A DNA stretch of 64,000 nt from the NCBI RefSeq assembly GCF_051020985.1, contig NC_135012.1, positions 6,760,451 to 6,824,450 on the forward strand. Reading direction: 5' to 3'. This DNA comes from Nomia melanderi (Eukaryota > Arthropoda > Insecta > Hymenoptera > Halictidae). This document shows positions 33,131 to 46,042 of the stretch, in pieces. Under the pieces are notes generated by a model, which was given only the letters and a program-made list of their open reading frames with translations, ran no database searches and had not been told where the DNA came from. Numbering within the stretch: position 1 is the stretch's first letter; each line of letters opens with the position of its first letter. The position numbers and the translations under genes are program-made.

Positions 33131-36100
33131 TTACTGCAACAAACGGGGACCGTTAAATTTTAGGTCGTTCCTGTCACTGACTTTCAGCAAGGCGCTTTCA
33201 GTTTTCTGAATAATCTGCATCTCTAAGCTTTTCCTCGTTTGTCCGCTGTTCTCTTGTTCCCTGTCCAAAACTCCGTATTCTCGTTTATCGATATCCTCGA
33301 CTGAAAGTACTACTGGCTTCTCATCCATCTGTGTATTCTCATCTTGCAAAACTTCTGTTTCTTTTCTTTCAGTTTCCACGTCCCTTTTATCGGCCGAACT
33401 GATTTCCTTCGTTTCCTCCTCAGCATCCTCTTTCAGCAAGTTCCTGAAGAATACTCTGCTGTCGTCGAGTTGCTGAAAGCACCAACGAATACTGATGATC
33501 TCACTGGAGGCATGCGAAACTGGTAAGCATTAACTTCAAATAAGATTTTCAAAGAGAATTTCAAAACAAAATGTCAAAGAATCCCTAACATAAAACTATA
33601 ACATTCTTAAAAAAAAATAAATAAAGAAAAGATACAAGAAATGCATTCAACCTAAAAACGCAGAGTACTAACTCTACAACTGTTCGGTGACTCTTGTAAA
33701 AGAGATTTCCCCGCAGCCATAGCTTCTCTAGAAATCTTCATCAACTTCTCCGCCGATTTTCTCCCCTTTTCGATTTGCTGCTCGCTTTTCGGCGTACTTA
33801 TGCACTTCAGTATTCTCTCTTTCAACGCAGGATCCATCGTAGAGTCTTCAGGATCATCTTCAAGTTCTTCAATCTCGTGTACATTCGTCGATTCCTGCGA
33901 AATCACCTCGATCAATGGCTTTGTTTGTTTCTTCTTCGACTGTTTGGTCTCCCTTGGCGATAGAGCGTCGTGTTTCTTTTCCTCGTGATCTATCACAGAG
34001 TTCTTCATGAAATCGGGCTCGATCAGCAGCTTCCTTTTATCGTTCAGCCGGTCCAAGTGCTCGCAGAAGTCTTTATAGAGATCCGCCTCGTTCTTTGACA
34101 TCGATTTACCGTGTCTTTCAACGGTTTTGGATTGTTGTAGAAGCTGAGCTATCGACTGAACATCTGTGCGCAAAGTAATTACCCGTAAATAATAGAAATC
34201 ATACAATTCGAATAAAAGAAATCATCCGTTATGGTTTCTAGATACTTTTATATTTACCAGAGACATTGGAAACGGACGCTGTTTCTTGAGATCGGTCCTC
34301 CACAGAGTCTGCTTTGAGAGACTTATCTGGAACTCGGAAAGTAGAAGTGTTCGACGAAGACAAACCCATAGCTGTGCAAGTCAAAAACTCTTCATGATCG
34401 CGACTCCGAAATCTCCAATTGTCTTCAACTTTACTTTTCGCGATCAAGTCTTTTATGCACCTGTCGATCAGAGGGGATTCCTTTTGCATGAACTTCTTTG
34501 CTTCTTTCTTCGCGTGTTGTCTGCATCTTTCAGCTATATCGTTGCTACTTTTACAACCAGTTGAACCCTTTTCCGAATCCGCTTCCTCGATCAGATGCGA
34601 TTTCTTGCTAGCTGGGTCCATGCATTCATTGTCGTGCAGCCTTTTACGCGTTTTCGAAGTTTGACTCCACTTTTCATCTTGCGGGGATGTCACTGGTGTA
34701 TCTAAAGCTTGTCTACCAGAGCCCTGGTCATTCTTCTGTAGTTTTACAGTTTCTGAAAGCTTGGGCAAACATCCAAGCGTGCTACTGTCTGAAAAGTTCA
34801 CTGGATTCTTTGTAGTTTCTCGTTTCTGATCGGACTTGGCGGATCCTTCGTAAAGGTTGATCACAGTTTTCACAGATTCATTGTCCGATTCATCTTCATC
34901 TGAATTAGTTAACTTAGTCGCTTCCGCAATTTTCACTCGAACAGGCTCCTTTTTAATCGATTCTCGATTACTTTTTGATCTTACGATCTCTAAAGAAACC
35001 GAAGCTGAAGAGGCGCACCTGTTCAAATTACTGCCTTCGCGCGTCTCCTCGACAGACTCTTCGGATTCATCTATAACGAACAATTCGTGAAAGCTGTGCG
35101 ACTTCTCGCGTTTCACGTTTCTCCGATCCCTAGAATCCAGTTCATCGAACAGAGACTGAAAAGCTGCAACAGCCGGTTCTTCTTTCGATTCGGTTTTCGT
35201 GGGTTCGCAGAGCGCCGCGTCGTCTTTGTCATTATGATACGATTTCACGTCGTGCACTAGAATTTTAGGACACTCCTTCAGGTTCAACAGATCATAAACT
35301 CCCTCGTTTCCCTCTTTAGTCTCTCTAGAAACCGTATCTTTCAGATTTTTCTCCGGTGCATCATCGATAATCTCAATTTTTCGGGCACTTGATGTACCTT
35401 CTGGTTCCCCTTTCTTCTCTTCAGCACTGATCCCCGATTCCTCTTCCCTTTTTCTCATAATTTCCGCAATCTTCAGCTTCCTCTCCTTTGTGCTCCACCA
35501 TCTGAACTCATCCTTCCCCTTAACCGGCGCGGAGGATCGTTTTTCTTCGTGCCGGTCCGCGGTGCTCCGCGAATTGACGTCCGCCTCGCCCCAGAATCCT
35601 TTGACATCGCCGTTCTCGAACACGATTTTATTATTCTCGACGAACTTGTCCATACCGGCGCAAAACTCTTTCATGTCCTCCCGTATGCTGGTCAGTCGGC
35701 CGCTCAATGGATGGGGATCGCCTTTTCTTCGATAATCGTCCAAAATATCTTTATAAATGGTCTCATTGTCCGCGCTGTCGGTGGCCCTCGTTTCCTTCGG
35801 CGTTTCATTATCCCCGGTCCCGAAAGTGTTACAGGAAACCCCGTCGTTCGCGAGCAGTTTCCCATCTCCGCTCGCTGAAATCGTAAAGAGAGAAAAAAAA
35901 GAAGAAGTGAACATCAGCAGTCAGCTCCAGCCCCCGAGCGGGCTAAAAAGAGTACGAAACGCGTAACGCATCGGCCGAAATATTTCGTGGGCCGCGACGA
36001 ATTGCTTCTTGTCGTCATGATCGTATTCGGAATCGGACATGTAATTTACTATCGTCGTTCTTCTGCTCGTTCGCGCAAGATCGCGGTGTAATTTCGGTCT

Positions 36101-39100
36101 CGTTGCTCGTCTCCAGGACAAGTTTCTCGTAATGGGCCAGTTCTCTTCCCAGAGCGTAACCACCCGGCGGATCCTCTGCGCTCCTCCGCTCGTCCAAAAT
36201 TTGCTTCCCGAGCCTCTTCCGTTCGGCGTCGCCAGCCACGTACTCCCGGCCCTCCGTTATTTCTTCTATCAATTTCGCAGGTGGCGGGTTGCTCCTCGAC
36301 GTCTTGCAAAAGGAAAATCAAACGTTGAACCGGTGCAGCTCGACCATTACATCAATCTTAAAGCAACGCGTAAAACGAGAACAGAAAGGGAAAAAGAATA
36401 TTCGAACGGACTGAGAACTGCCGGCAAGTTGATCTACAGATTTTTCGAAGGGTGAAAAACTTTAGAAAATAGAAAATAGAAAATGAATTAAAAAAAAAAA
36501 AGAAATTTGACATTAGGTAAAATGAAAATTGAGTCTCCCAGTTCAAAGCATTCGAAGAGATGATTATCTTAGGAGAGATCTTAAGGAGATAAGCGTGAAA
36601 CCGAAAAGCTACCTGCGTTCTCCAGGGCAACAAAAGCTCCCCGGTGGCTTTCCTTTCTTCCTCCGCCATTGGCCTCCTTCCGTCACTTTTCTCGGCTCCT
36701 TTTTGCCCCGTTCCATCGTCCTCCTGTTCGTTCTCCACCTCTTCGTCCGATGACGAGGACGCTGACGAGCCGGAGGAGGATGAGACGGCCGACTTGTTCT
36801 TCTTCTCCAGGTTGAGCTTGAAGGTTCATCAAGCCGGCATGAGGGGGTTTCACGTGGTGAATGATCAAATAGTCGATGGGGCCGATGGGTGATATTATTC
36901 GAAGCACGAATTCTGTACCAGACCTTGACAAAACTAGTTCTTACCAGTTGGTTGCTCGTGCACACAAGCTTGGCTACTTCTTCGTCCTCCTTCGTCTTCT
37001 TCTTATCCTCCGCCTCCTTTTCGGACGTCCCGACCGGTTTGTACAGCTTCCTTTTGTTTATCAGGGCTTTCGAGGGCGGATCCACCAGGTCCACAGAGTA
37101 AACAGAGGCCAATTGAAAATAATAGATCAAAAGGCTGTTTTAGCGTTTGCCTCTAAAGTAATCTGGTCTCAAACTGAACGTCCAAACCGGAGCACGAAAA
37201 CGATCAACGGAAATCTCGGTTTTTATTTTTGTTTATTATTTACCTTGCACGCTGTCGTTGATTTTCTGCTGCTCCGCTTGGATCCAACGCTTCCTCTCGG
37301 CCTCCTCCTCGCTCGGACCTCCGCGCATCCTGCCGTCGGTGACAGTTTTGTTAGTTTTTAACATCGAACACGGAATCCTCTTCGCATCTAACGCACGTTC
37401 TCACTTTTGAATCGCGACTCGAAACTGATCGTGACCTACCAAGCTTCTGCGCAGGCGCGATCCCGCTGGAACACCGGCCTGTCGTCCAGATAGTTGAGAT
37501 TCTTACACTTCAGGATCATCGTCTTTCGGTACAGCTTAATCGTCTTAATCACTGGATTACCCATTAACGACACGACCCGCAATTCCTTCATGTAGCCTAA
37601 TATCTGCGAAAAAATTACACGTCTAACCGATTAATTCGCTTGACACAATTAATATACCTCTCACGTACACCCAACGATATTTACGGGAAATATAATAACT
37701 TAAAAATCTGAATAATCTATCAATTAAACCGTAAGTTCTATTTTGCCTCTTCTTTTTTTAGCTTTCAGATCAATGTTTCAAACAGCCGCACTTTTCTTTA
37801 TATTCTACAAAATGTTCCCGCGTGAAATTCGTATAATAAAGACCATAACATGATAATTAAACAAAATTCAAAGCATTCGTGTTCGCTAAAAATCACCCGG
37901 CAATATTTCATCCTTGTCTATACGACGGGAACGCTTTCTACGTCGAGTTCGCAGCGGCTCTCGCCACAGAATGTTATATCCCCTTTGGCAAAACTTCGCG
38001 TTACATCATACGCCAGAGGCGGAACGATTAATGAGACATAACGGACTCACGTTAACGACGTCTTCGGTGTCGATCCTGTTGTGAGAAATATCCAGCACCG
38101 AGAGGCTTTCCAGCAGTCGGAGATGCTCGATGTCGGCGGCGTGTTGCAGGTAGTTGTGCGACAGGTTCAGACTATTCAGGAACTTCAGGCTATCTACAAG
38201 CAAAGAAGGAGCACGTCAAGGTCAAGGTCACTCGCGTGGATACCCGCGGCGGGCTTGCTCGGATCACCGAGATTCTCGATCCTCTGTATAACGTTGTACG
38301 AGAGGTTCAGAGTGTCCAGCTTCGTCTGGTGCTCGAGGTTCTCGATTTTGTTGATGAGATTGTTCTGCAGGTAAAGGCAGCGCAGCTCGGCCTGATTCTC
38401 CAGATTGGCGATCTCGCGGATCCCGTTGTTCTCCAGCCATAGACACTTCAGACCCGTGTACTTCTCCAGGTTCTCGATGAAGGAGAAACCTAACATGACA
38501 ATTTCGAATAAAAGTATTTATACCATAATCGATCGAAGATATTTGTGTCTAAATATATTTTTGGAATATCTTTTATTGCCATTTTATGAAACTGCGACTC
38601 AGTTAACACGTTCACTGTCACGGTGGTCATCGGTGACCGGAGCTTCGAAATTGCTTAGATACAATTACAATAAGGAAATACATCGAATAAAAATATTTAG
38701 TAACACAAACGGCTAGATGATACTGGAACACGTGTACTGTGGTACCAAGCCATTAATAATTATTTCTAATACCATTTGTCTTTGTTATGAAAAAATATGT
38801 ATTGTTACGCAAAATTAAATTCTCGTGGCAGTTAACGGGTTCAGTTTTGGAATGTATTTACAAAGTTCTATAACTTTAAAATTGAAATATGAGGGAATGC
38901 TTAACGGGCCTAGTTCCTTTTCTTTCAAAACAGTTATTGGGTAATAAGCGTTGGTATTCGTACAGTTTACTGATAGATTTCCAATTAATATATCATTAAT
39001 AAATTTATACGAGACACATTCTTTTACATGGAAAATTCACCTTTATAATGCAGATACAACACATCGTTCAAGTACGGTGTCTGAAAAAGTTTATTCAGCT

Positions 39101-41248
39101 TGCAATGCTTCTGCAGGAACACCTCCGTCATTCTGCGATCAAACACCGTTCACTTTACTAAACGCGAAGTCGTCATACCGCAAAAAAGAACAATGTCTAG
39201 CTTTCCCCGACGCTTCACCGGGCTTTCAATTGTACCTGACACCGTGTTTCTTCTCGTCGAAGTCGTACACCTTCCCCTTGATGTACGTTCTCTCCGGTTC
39301 CTTGGGCAACTGCCAGAACAGGGAGTCTTCGGTATCAGCGATTATGTCCTTAACGATGTTGCCAACATCCTCTTCCGCCGGCTTCGGAGTTTCAGTTTCT
39401 TTTGAACTCGTATCAACAACTGTCCCGTCGAGATCTACGTTCTCTCGGGATATTTCGGAGGATATTACCGTGAAAATTTCTGCTACCTTGCTCTTCTCCT
39501 CTTCGACGTCTACTTCGGGCTTGGCCTCCTTTTTCCCACCGCTAATTTCTTCCTCGGCATTCTCGGAGTCCTCCGCTGCCGAGATAATCTTCAGACACTC
39601 TTGCAATAGCTCTTCGCGGTTCTGCTCCTCTTCGACGGCATCTTTCGGCACACTTTTGATCCTGAAACTTTCCGCCACCTCGTTCTTCGTCAAAGGCATC
39701 TCAAGATTTCCCGGTGCTCCATCCAGCTCGCTTAAACTTCCGTCGGACTCATCGTTCTCGCCGGACACTCCCCCAAGCGACGGACTTTTCTCCTCTAAAG
39801 CTTTCTGTTCCGCGACCAGCCGCACAACCTCGTTAAACTCCAGCGACAGATCCTTCAATGCCTCGTTCTTCCTGCTCTCTATTTCCGCTTTGCCTTCGGC
39901 GATCCTCTTCAATGTCTCTCGCGCTTCTTCCTCCGTCTTCGGACTACTGGACACCGTGATCTCTGCTAACTTCTCGAGATAATTCTCCGTTGATACGATA
40001 TTTCTTGATCCTCGCGCAATAAAGTTTTCCTTTTCCTCTTCCGAATCGCGGTTCTCAGTATCCGGGAGTTGAGATACTTCTGTGATCTCGCTCGTTTCGA
40101 CCATCGTTGCTTCAGGATTCAGTATCCTCGCTTCGAATTCAGGTTCCTTAATGTTCTCCCTGAATTCGATGTAAGAGGATGCACTTGCATTGGGACAGGA
40201 GTATATCAGTTTCTTGACATCATCGTCAGAGTCGCTGGAAGAGTCGTGATCATCTTTTTCCTGCTTTCTCTCGATTTCTTTTGCTTTAATCTCGCAAATA
40301 CTCATTCTATTTTCTTGTCCATGGTTCTTACAGTTTATTAATCGATTATTCATATCAAATTCATCGATACTTTTCTCTTCATCTTCGTTATTTTCGTTTT
40401 CTGAGCGACAACCACAGTTTCCATCATTAATACTGTCGTTTACGTCAGTAATATTTGGAACAGTTTTCGTTGAATCGCTCTGATCGTATTTTATCTCGAT
40501 CGTAGAGACTTTCTCGACGATAAATTCGTTACCAACGGACTCGCTGACGTCGGCGGCGAATCGTTCGCAGCAAGAACCCTCGCAGCATCTGCACGACAAG
40601 CCTGTGGTCTCGCCTTCCTCAACGTCAAAGATCAGCGTGTCATCGAAATCACTGTCGCTGTCCTTCTCCGCTTTCGTCGAGTTGTAATAGGACAGATTCT
40701 CGCAAGTCACATCAAAGATCGCGTCACAATCGAAGCATGACAGCCAGCTGGGACTGTCTTGGTTTTCCAGTTCTGGTATGGAATCTGAAATTGGTTCACC
40801 GATGGAGTCTTGATCGTTGGTTGCGCATTCGGTCTTTGGCAGCTGCGAGGCAGCCACGTCCAAATCTACCAACGAATCCTCGAGAGCCTTTGGAAACACA
40901 AACAGAAGCTTTTCCTAATATTTCCAAAGATATTTTATTAGCAAAGATGCTAAGTAATTTGTCCGTATATATAACCATCTATTTCCAAACTAAAAATGAT
41001 CCCTCGATACTATTTTTGAAATTTCCGAATATTTTCAATAATTCGTAATTATTAATCTTCTAAAAGGTTTGTTCGTTCTATTATACAGTTTTTAATTCAA
41101 ATTAATTATGCTGTTGATTTCTAACCGTGTCATTCGATTCCGTTTCAAGCAACGACGCACCACTGCCGGAAACGTCGAGCCCGGATTCACTTGAAAGCCT
41201 CTTCTCCACGGAGCCCGACAGAAAATGCTCGCACTGCTCCTCCATCAT
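33131..41248 (-). CDS. dtr: Dynein axonemal assembly factor 1 (LRRC50, defective transmitter release)
   Basis: This is a cytoplasmic factor needed to pre-assemble dynein arms for motile cilia; in flies the gene is called defective transmitter release. Thirteen exons in transcript order: 41248-41126, 40887-39236, 39132-39041, 38489-38268, 38193-38051, 37603-37440, 37329-37244, 37066-36945, 36816-36613, 36302-36050, 35874-34258, 34163-33673, 33472-33131. They sum to 5511 bases, 1836 residues plus stop, with phases agreeing throughout. Residues 1-592 are an acidic N-terminal extension. The DNAAF1 core starts at about 593 (MTEVFLQKHCKLNKLF, PYLNDVLYLHYKG). Leucine-rich repeats follow (IENLEKYTGLKCLWLENN, LRCLYLQNNLINKIENL, LDTLNLSYN, LNSLNLSHN, LSVLDISHN), then the cap VVSLMGNPVI and NLNYLDDRPVFQRDRACAEAW ending near 799. 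About 1000 acidic, disordered-looking residues follow, with QLDDSRVFFRNLLK near 1724. Confidence 0.95.
38603..38843 (+). mobile_element. TTAA-type MITE, family B, copy 1
   Basis: 241 bases in the dtr intron 38490-39040. The left end is TTAACACGTTCACTGTCACG; the right end reversed is TGAACCCGTTAACTGCCACG, so the right TTAA has mutated to TTCA. A CGGTGGTCATCGGTGACCGG palindrome sits just inside the left end. No open frame is present. Confidence 0.7.
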
Positions 41249-42502
41249 CTCTAAAAGGTACGTCCGACTTGATCAATAGTTTGTTATCGAAGTTAAACCA
41301 GCGACGAATCCACGGTTTATTCGAAATTCGCGAAAACCTGTTTCGTCATGGCCGCCGGCTGCAAACACAAGAAGCTCGTCATGGTAACTTACGCCGTGCA
41401 GCTTTCGTTTGTTCGATATTTCCTTGATTCTCCGTTCAATCATAGTTTAACACGTAACTCCTCTTCTAACTTATTCAAAAACATTCTTCAACAACGAGCA
41501 TTATACTTACACATTAATCAACTGCAATATTACCAATGAACATAACCAAAAATTTACAAAATACCCAGCATGTCATAACAAAGCCAAACATCTACCTTAA
41601 CATAGGATCTCATGAGCCTCATCGACTTTCCCGTCATTATTCTAAGGTAATTTAGTTTTTAAATATGTTGAACAGAAATCATGTTATCTAGTGCTGTAGA
41701 AGTACGGTGTTATACAAGAGTTTACGCAATTTTCTCATCATGTTAGAGCGAAACCGTGTTGTAGGAGGGGGGCTACCTGTACTAGCAAACTTCGAACAGC
41801 GAAAACTTTGATTCTGTATACCATCTGTAGTCGAACCCCGGATCCCGTCGATTCCAGAACGTTCTATGGGGAGAGCGCACCTGATTAGAAGGGGGGTAGA
41901 CTCACAATCAGTTACTTTGTTTATAGGGTATCTCCATCTCGTATCTATTCTTCGGGCACCTCGCTTTGCTTTCATTACGTCTGGATGCCCCCCCGATGCT
42001 ATTTGCTTTTCCACTTGGCTTTCGAGCCGGAGCCGGCGATGATGTTCGTGAATGAATGCTATCAACATAACTCAGCGGAAAAAGGCACGGCGCGGCGATC
42101 CGCAACGCGTCGCGACGAATCCGGGATCGATGGAAACGGGAAATCGGCTCGGTCGCGAAGTACTTCAGCGAGACCGACCCGCATCCTCTTTTTTTTTCTC
42201 TTGCCCCCTCAAGGCGAACCCCGGTCGTCTACTCTCTCGCAAAGGCGCGTCTTTCTGCGCAGCTAGTCGCCTCCGTTCTCCCCCTCTTTGTCTTTTCACC
42301 CCAGATGATAACAGATGATTTCGTTTTTCCATTTTCTGCCGCGGTCTGCCAGCAGGCGGTCTCTTCGTCACGGACACCTGGTTTAAGCCACTGCCAAGGG
42401 CAGCCCGCCGATCGTTCTCCAATGCCGGACCGTTTCGGTAACTGTTATCTTTTGCGTGAGCAATTATATGCGTTGTTAACGCTTTAGCTGCCGGACAGTT
42501 AT

Positions 42503-42713
42503 TAACACGGTGACTGCCAAGGTGATCAACGATGACCGGAGCTTTCAAATTACAGGAATAATCGCAAATAACTAGTAGCTTGAATAACTATTGATAGTGT
42601 TACGTGAAAATTGGTATACCAATTAATTAATAACTATTCCTTCTTATCTTCGCTATAGAGAGAATAAGCGATATATAAAACGTTGGTGTTTTTCGTGGCA
42701 ATCAACATGTTAA
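42503..42713 (+). mobile_element. TTAA-bounded MITE, family B, copy 2
   Basis: 211 bases with TTAA at both borders: left TTAACACGGTGACTGCCAAG, right reversed TTAACATGTTGATTGCCACG. The motif GATGACCGGAGCTT matches family B copy 1 (GGTGACCGGAGCTT). Confidence 0.75.
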
Positions 42714-44612
42714 CCGTGAATCACTGATCTTTCGTTGAAATGATTGCTGTATCTATTTACGTCTGAGGAACAAGTGTTAGATACAGTTTAGTAATCTAGG
42801 CTTAATAGTCCGCAAATAATTATGTCACTGAATATAATTTACTGATTCAGAATTATGATTCCTGTTGCAGTTGAAAATTCGATTAAAAAACCCTTTAGGC
42901 ATTGATAATTATACTTCCACAAACTACCCGATAACTGTATACATTGCGAAAGAAATTCGCAAGGTGCCTGATTCAATTAATTTTTGTAAAGATACATACT
43001 TTCCGTAAATTGGAGCGTCGACGAAGCTGTAAATTCTCCCAGAGTAACCGGTGGGTAATTAAGACCAGCCAGAGGTGACGAATTATTCCCAATTAGCGGA
43101 TATAAAAGGGGATAGCGAGAATTGGAAACGTATATTCCGTTCGACTCGACGCCGCTCGAATTATTCGTTCTCCGTTGCCGTTAATTCCTCCCCGTTCCAC
43201 GCCTCCTTTCCCCCTCCCCCTCCTTTCGCAAAGGATTCTCTGTGTTACCGTGTCGAGATAATCAAGCCAAGGTTCCAGGGGGAGCGTCGGGAGATATCGG
43301 CGTCCGAGAAAAAGGAAGCAAAAAATGAAATATTAATCTTGGTCGGTGTTTCCCTCTGTTCGTTCCTGCTGTTTTATTCATCGGGCGAGGACGATGCAAA
43401 ATATCAGGTGGTCGGAATTAAAATAGATTACGACCGTATTACCGCATACGAGATTTCGTTCCCGCGGAGAGAGGAGGCGAGAAGTAGACGACTCCGATGC
43501 CGCGCCGCGTTGCGGCCACAGGGTCGACGGAAACGGGAAATTGCACCACAGCTCCATATCCGAGCAACACGGTCGTCCCATCTTTTTTTCTCAGACGCGC
43601 CTTCCTGCGCAGTTTTCTTCGCCGTGAGACGACGGCGGCTACCTCGTCCCGTGTGGAAATCAGATGCTCCACGTTACATTATAGAGGATCGATCCCGCTC
43701 GACGTCTGCTCTGAAACACCGGCGAGCCTCGTTAACCCTTAATTACCGTGGAATTATCTACCTAATATGGGACCATTATATTGTTACTATTAGAACGTTT
43801 GTTTGTGCACTACAAATTTCCTTTTTCTCATTTTCCTGTGGCGTCTACTTCTCAATTAGATTCTAATGAATAGGTAGCAAAATAAATAACTACCATGAAT
43901 ACTAGTGGATTGCAGGAGTTTTCAGAATAGTTGTGTAAGCTTATCTGTGATAGATAAGAGATTCGCGAGAATCTAATCAACCAGTTGTCTCTCGTGAAAT
44001 ATTTTGTCTCCGAAATGGGTCGGTCGTAGATCGCGCCGCGTCTCCAGGTGAATAGGTGAAAATAATATTTGCTCCGGATAGAAACCAGTCGCATCGATGG
44101 TTGCAAATGCATTTTTGTCAGAAACCCGAGTCTCGTATTACTGTTATTGGTCGTCCGTCCAAAAATACGCGTGTACGCGTGACTACATTCCGATCGTCGT
44201 TAGTGACAGTGCACTTCCACCGGATAATATTTGCGGAACGCTCGGCGTATGCTGACACAGAAAGCCGAGAAGATTACAAGGAAGTTACACGCGTAGATAC
44301 CTTGACGCCGCGTAATAGGACACTGCTGCTTCTGGCGATAGCAACGTGAGCGACAGCGGGTTTTCGGTGCACCGATATCGTGCAACACGAGACTTTCTTC
44401 TATCGATGATCCATCGATCGTTCGTTTCCGAAATGTAAGACCCACGAAGAACGATCACGAACAATCGATACTCTCAATTACACATTGAATTCTTCCCAGA
44501 ACCTATTCTAAATTCCGATAGAAACCCTATTCCATTACGCGTTTCACTAGAAAATAAGAATTCAATTAAAATTCATTCATTAATCGAATCTTGTTCCCTT
44601 GTCGAACTGTTG

Positions 44613-44859
44613 TCAACAAGTTGTATGCCGTGGGTGCCACCGGTGACCCCCAAACAAATCGAATTACTGTAATTCAATCAATTAAACGACGATTATTTAG
44701 AAATATCTCTATATTATAAATAATGCTGCCTAATGTGGCGATGTTCAGCTAGATGAATGTGCAATAATAACAACGCAATTCAATCAAATGATTTAGTATT
44801 ATATTTTTTTCATTTTGTGTATTTTGCTCTATGAAATCGTGCAGCGTTCAACGTGTTAA
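44613..44859 (-). mobile_element. TTAA-type MITE, family A, copy 3 (247 bp, inverted)
   Basis: The element is 247 bases, the same length as copy 2 but in the opposite orientation. The right border reversed is TTAACACGTTGAACGCTGCA. The left border is TCAACAAGTTGTATGCC, with one TTAA base changed. The CACCGGTGACCCCC palindrome half is retained at 44638-44651. Confidence 0.8.
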
Positions 44860-45997
44860 TGCGCTCAACGTTTAGGAGAGAGGGTCAAACGGGGCTTGCG
44901 ACACTATGGAGAACGAAACGGTGAGACACTTGGTGCGGCGATACGGATTTTCGTTACGATAAAGCGATTCAATGACTGGAGAACAATTTCGTATCGCGTC
45001 TCTCGGTTTCCATGAGCCGGCGCGTGACCATGACCTCGACGATCAGCCTCTCGCTCGCTTCTAAACCGAGTTCACCTAGCTTTCAATCACTTTTTTTTCT
45101 GCGAGCTCGTCGGTTCCAGTCCAGCGTGCACGCTGCTACCCCGACGCAAAAACCGACAATCTCTCCGCGGACCCCGCGGCCTGGAACCGGAAAAACAAAT
45201 CTCTGCCCGCGGAACGCGGTCGGTCTTCTCGTTTTCGCCGGCCGATCGCCGCGAAATAACGGAGACACGCATACACGCACGGTGTTGAATTATTTAAGCG
45301 TCCGCGAAGGAGACTATAAGGGGATTAAAAGGCTAGAGGGATTAGAATTTCAAGAGAAGCGGTAAAAATATTCAACCGGGACTAAATTTACTTCGAGATG
45401 TATATCTCGCGACCTTGATTGCGAAGATCAGCTGCTCCGGATGGTCCTTCGGAAATTCGGTATACATACGGGAAACTCTGATAAAGAATCTCGATGAATG
45501 TCGACACTGTTTCGATATTGAACCAATAAACTGTATACGGTATCTATGAAAGTTCAATCGAAACCTCTCATGAATATTAGATCTCACTTCGGGTAACTTC
45601 TCATTTTCTCAATTTACACTTCCCTGCATCTATATTACTATAAATTAATATACTTATACTGTACTTAGATTCGTCGAAGCAATTCGTTTCATTCGAATTT
45701 CAATGAATTTTATCGAGCAAAAATTATTCGAGGAGAAGAAGTGGAAGAAACACGTTTCGAAGTAAAAAGGACGGGATCCGAAATTTTTGGGCGCGGATAA
45801 AATTCGTTCCTCGCAAGACGCCTGGTGACCGTGACCTCGAGGATCGCCCATCACGCACACCGAGAGATCCCTTTCGTGTACGGACACACGGAGATCGCGA
45901 CGCCGCACGCACGAATCACAGATTCGAATGCATTATGTAATTGCCAGCTTCCCCTTTCCACCTCGACGCTGCTGACCGGCTCTCCTGTCTCTCGCTC

Positions 45998-46042
45998 GTC
46001 TTCTCTCTCCCTCTCCCTGTCTCTTTCTCTCTTTCTCTCTCA
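45998..46042 (+). repeat. CT microsatellite
   Basis: Interrupted (CT)n with TTTCTCTCT units. Confidence 0.85.

Noticed and set aside
43075..43866. Longest isolated open frame of the right half (263 codons, + strand)
   Set aside because: It begins with GTG, has no domain, motif or splice support, and is rich in Arg/Ser in the way of random GC-rich sequence. Overlapping frames on the other strand are equally open.
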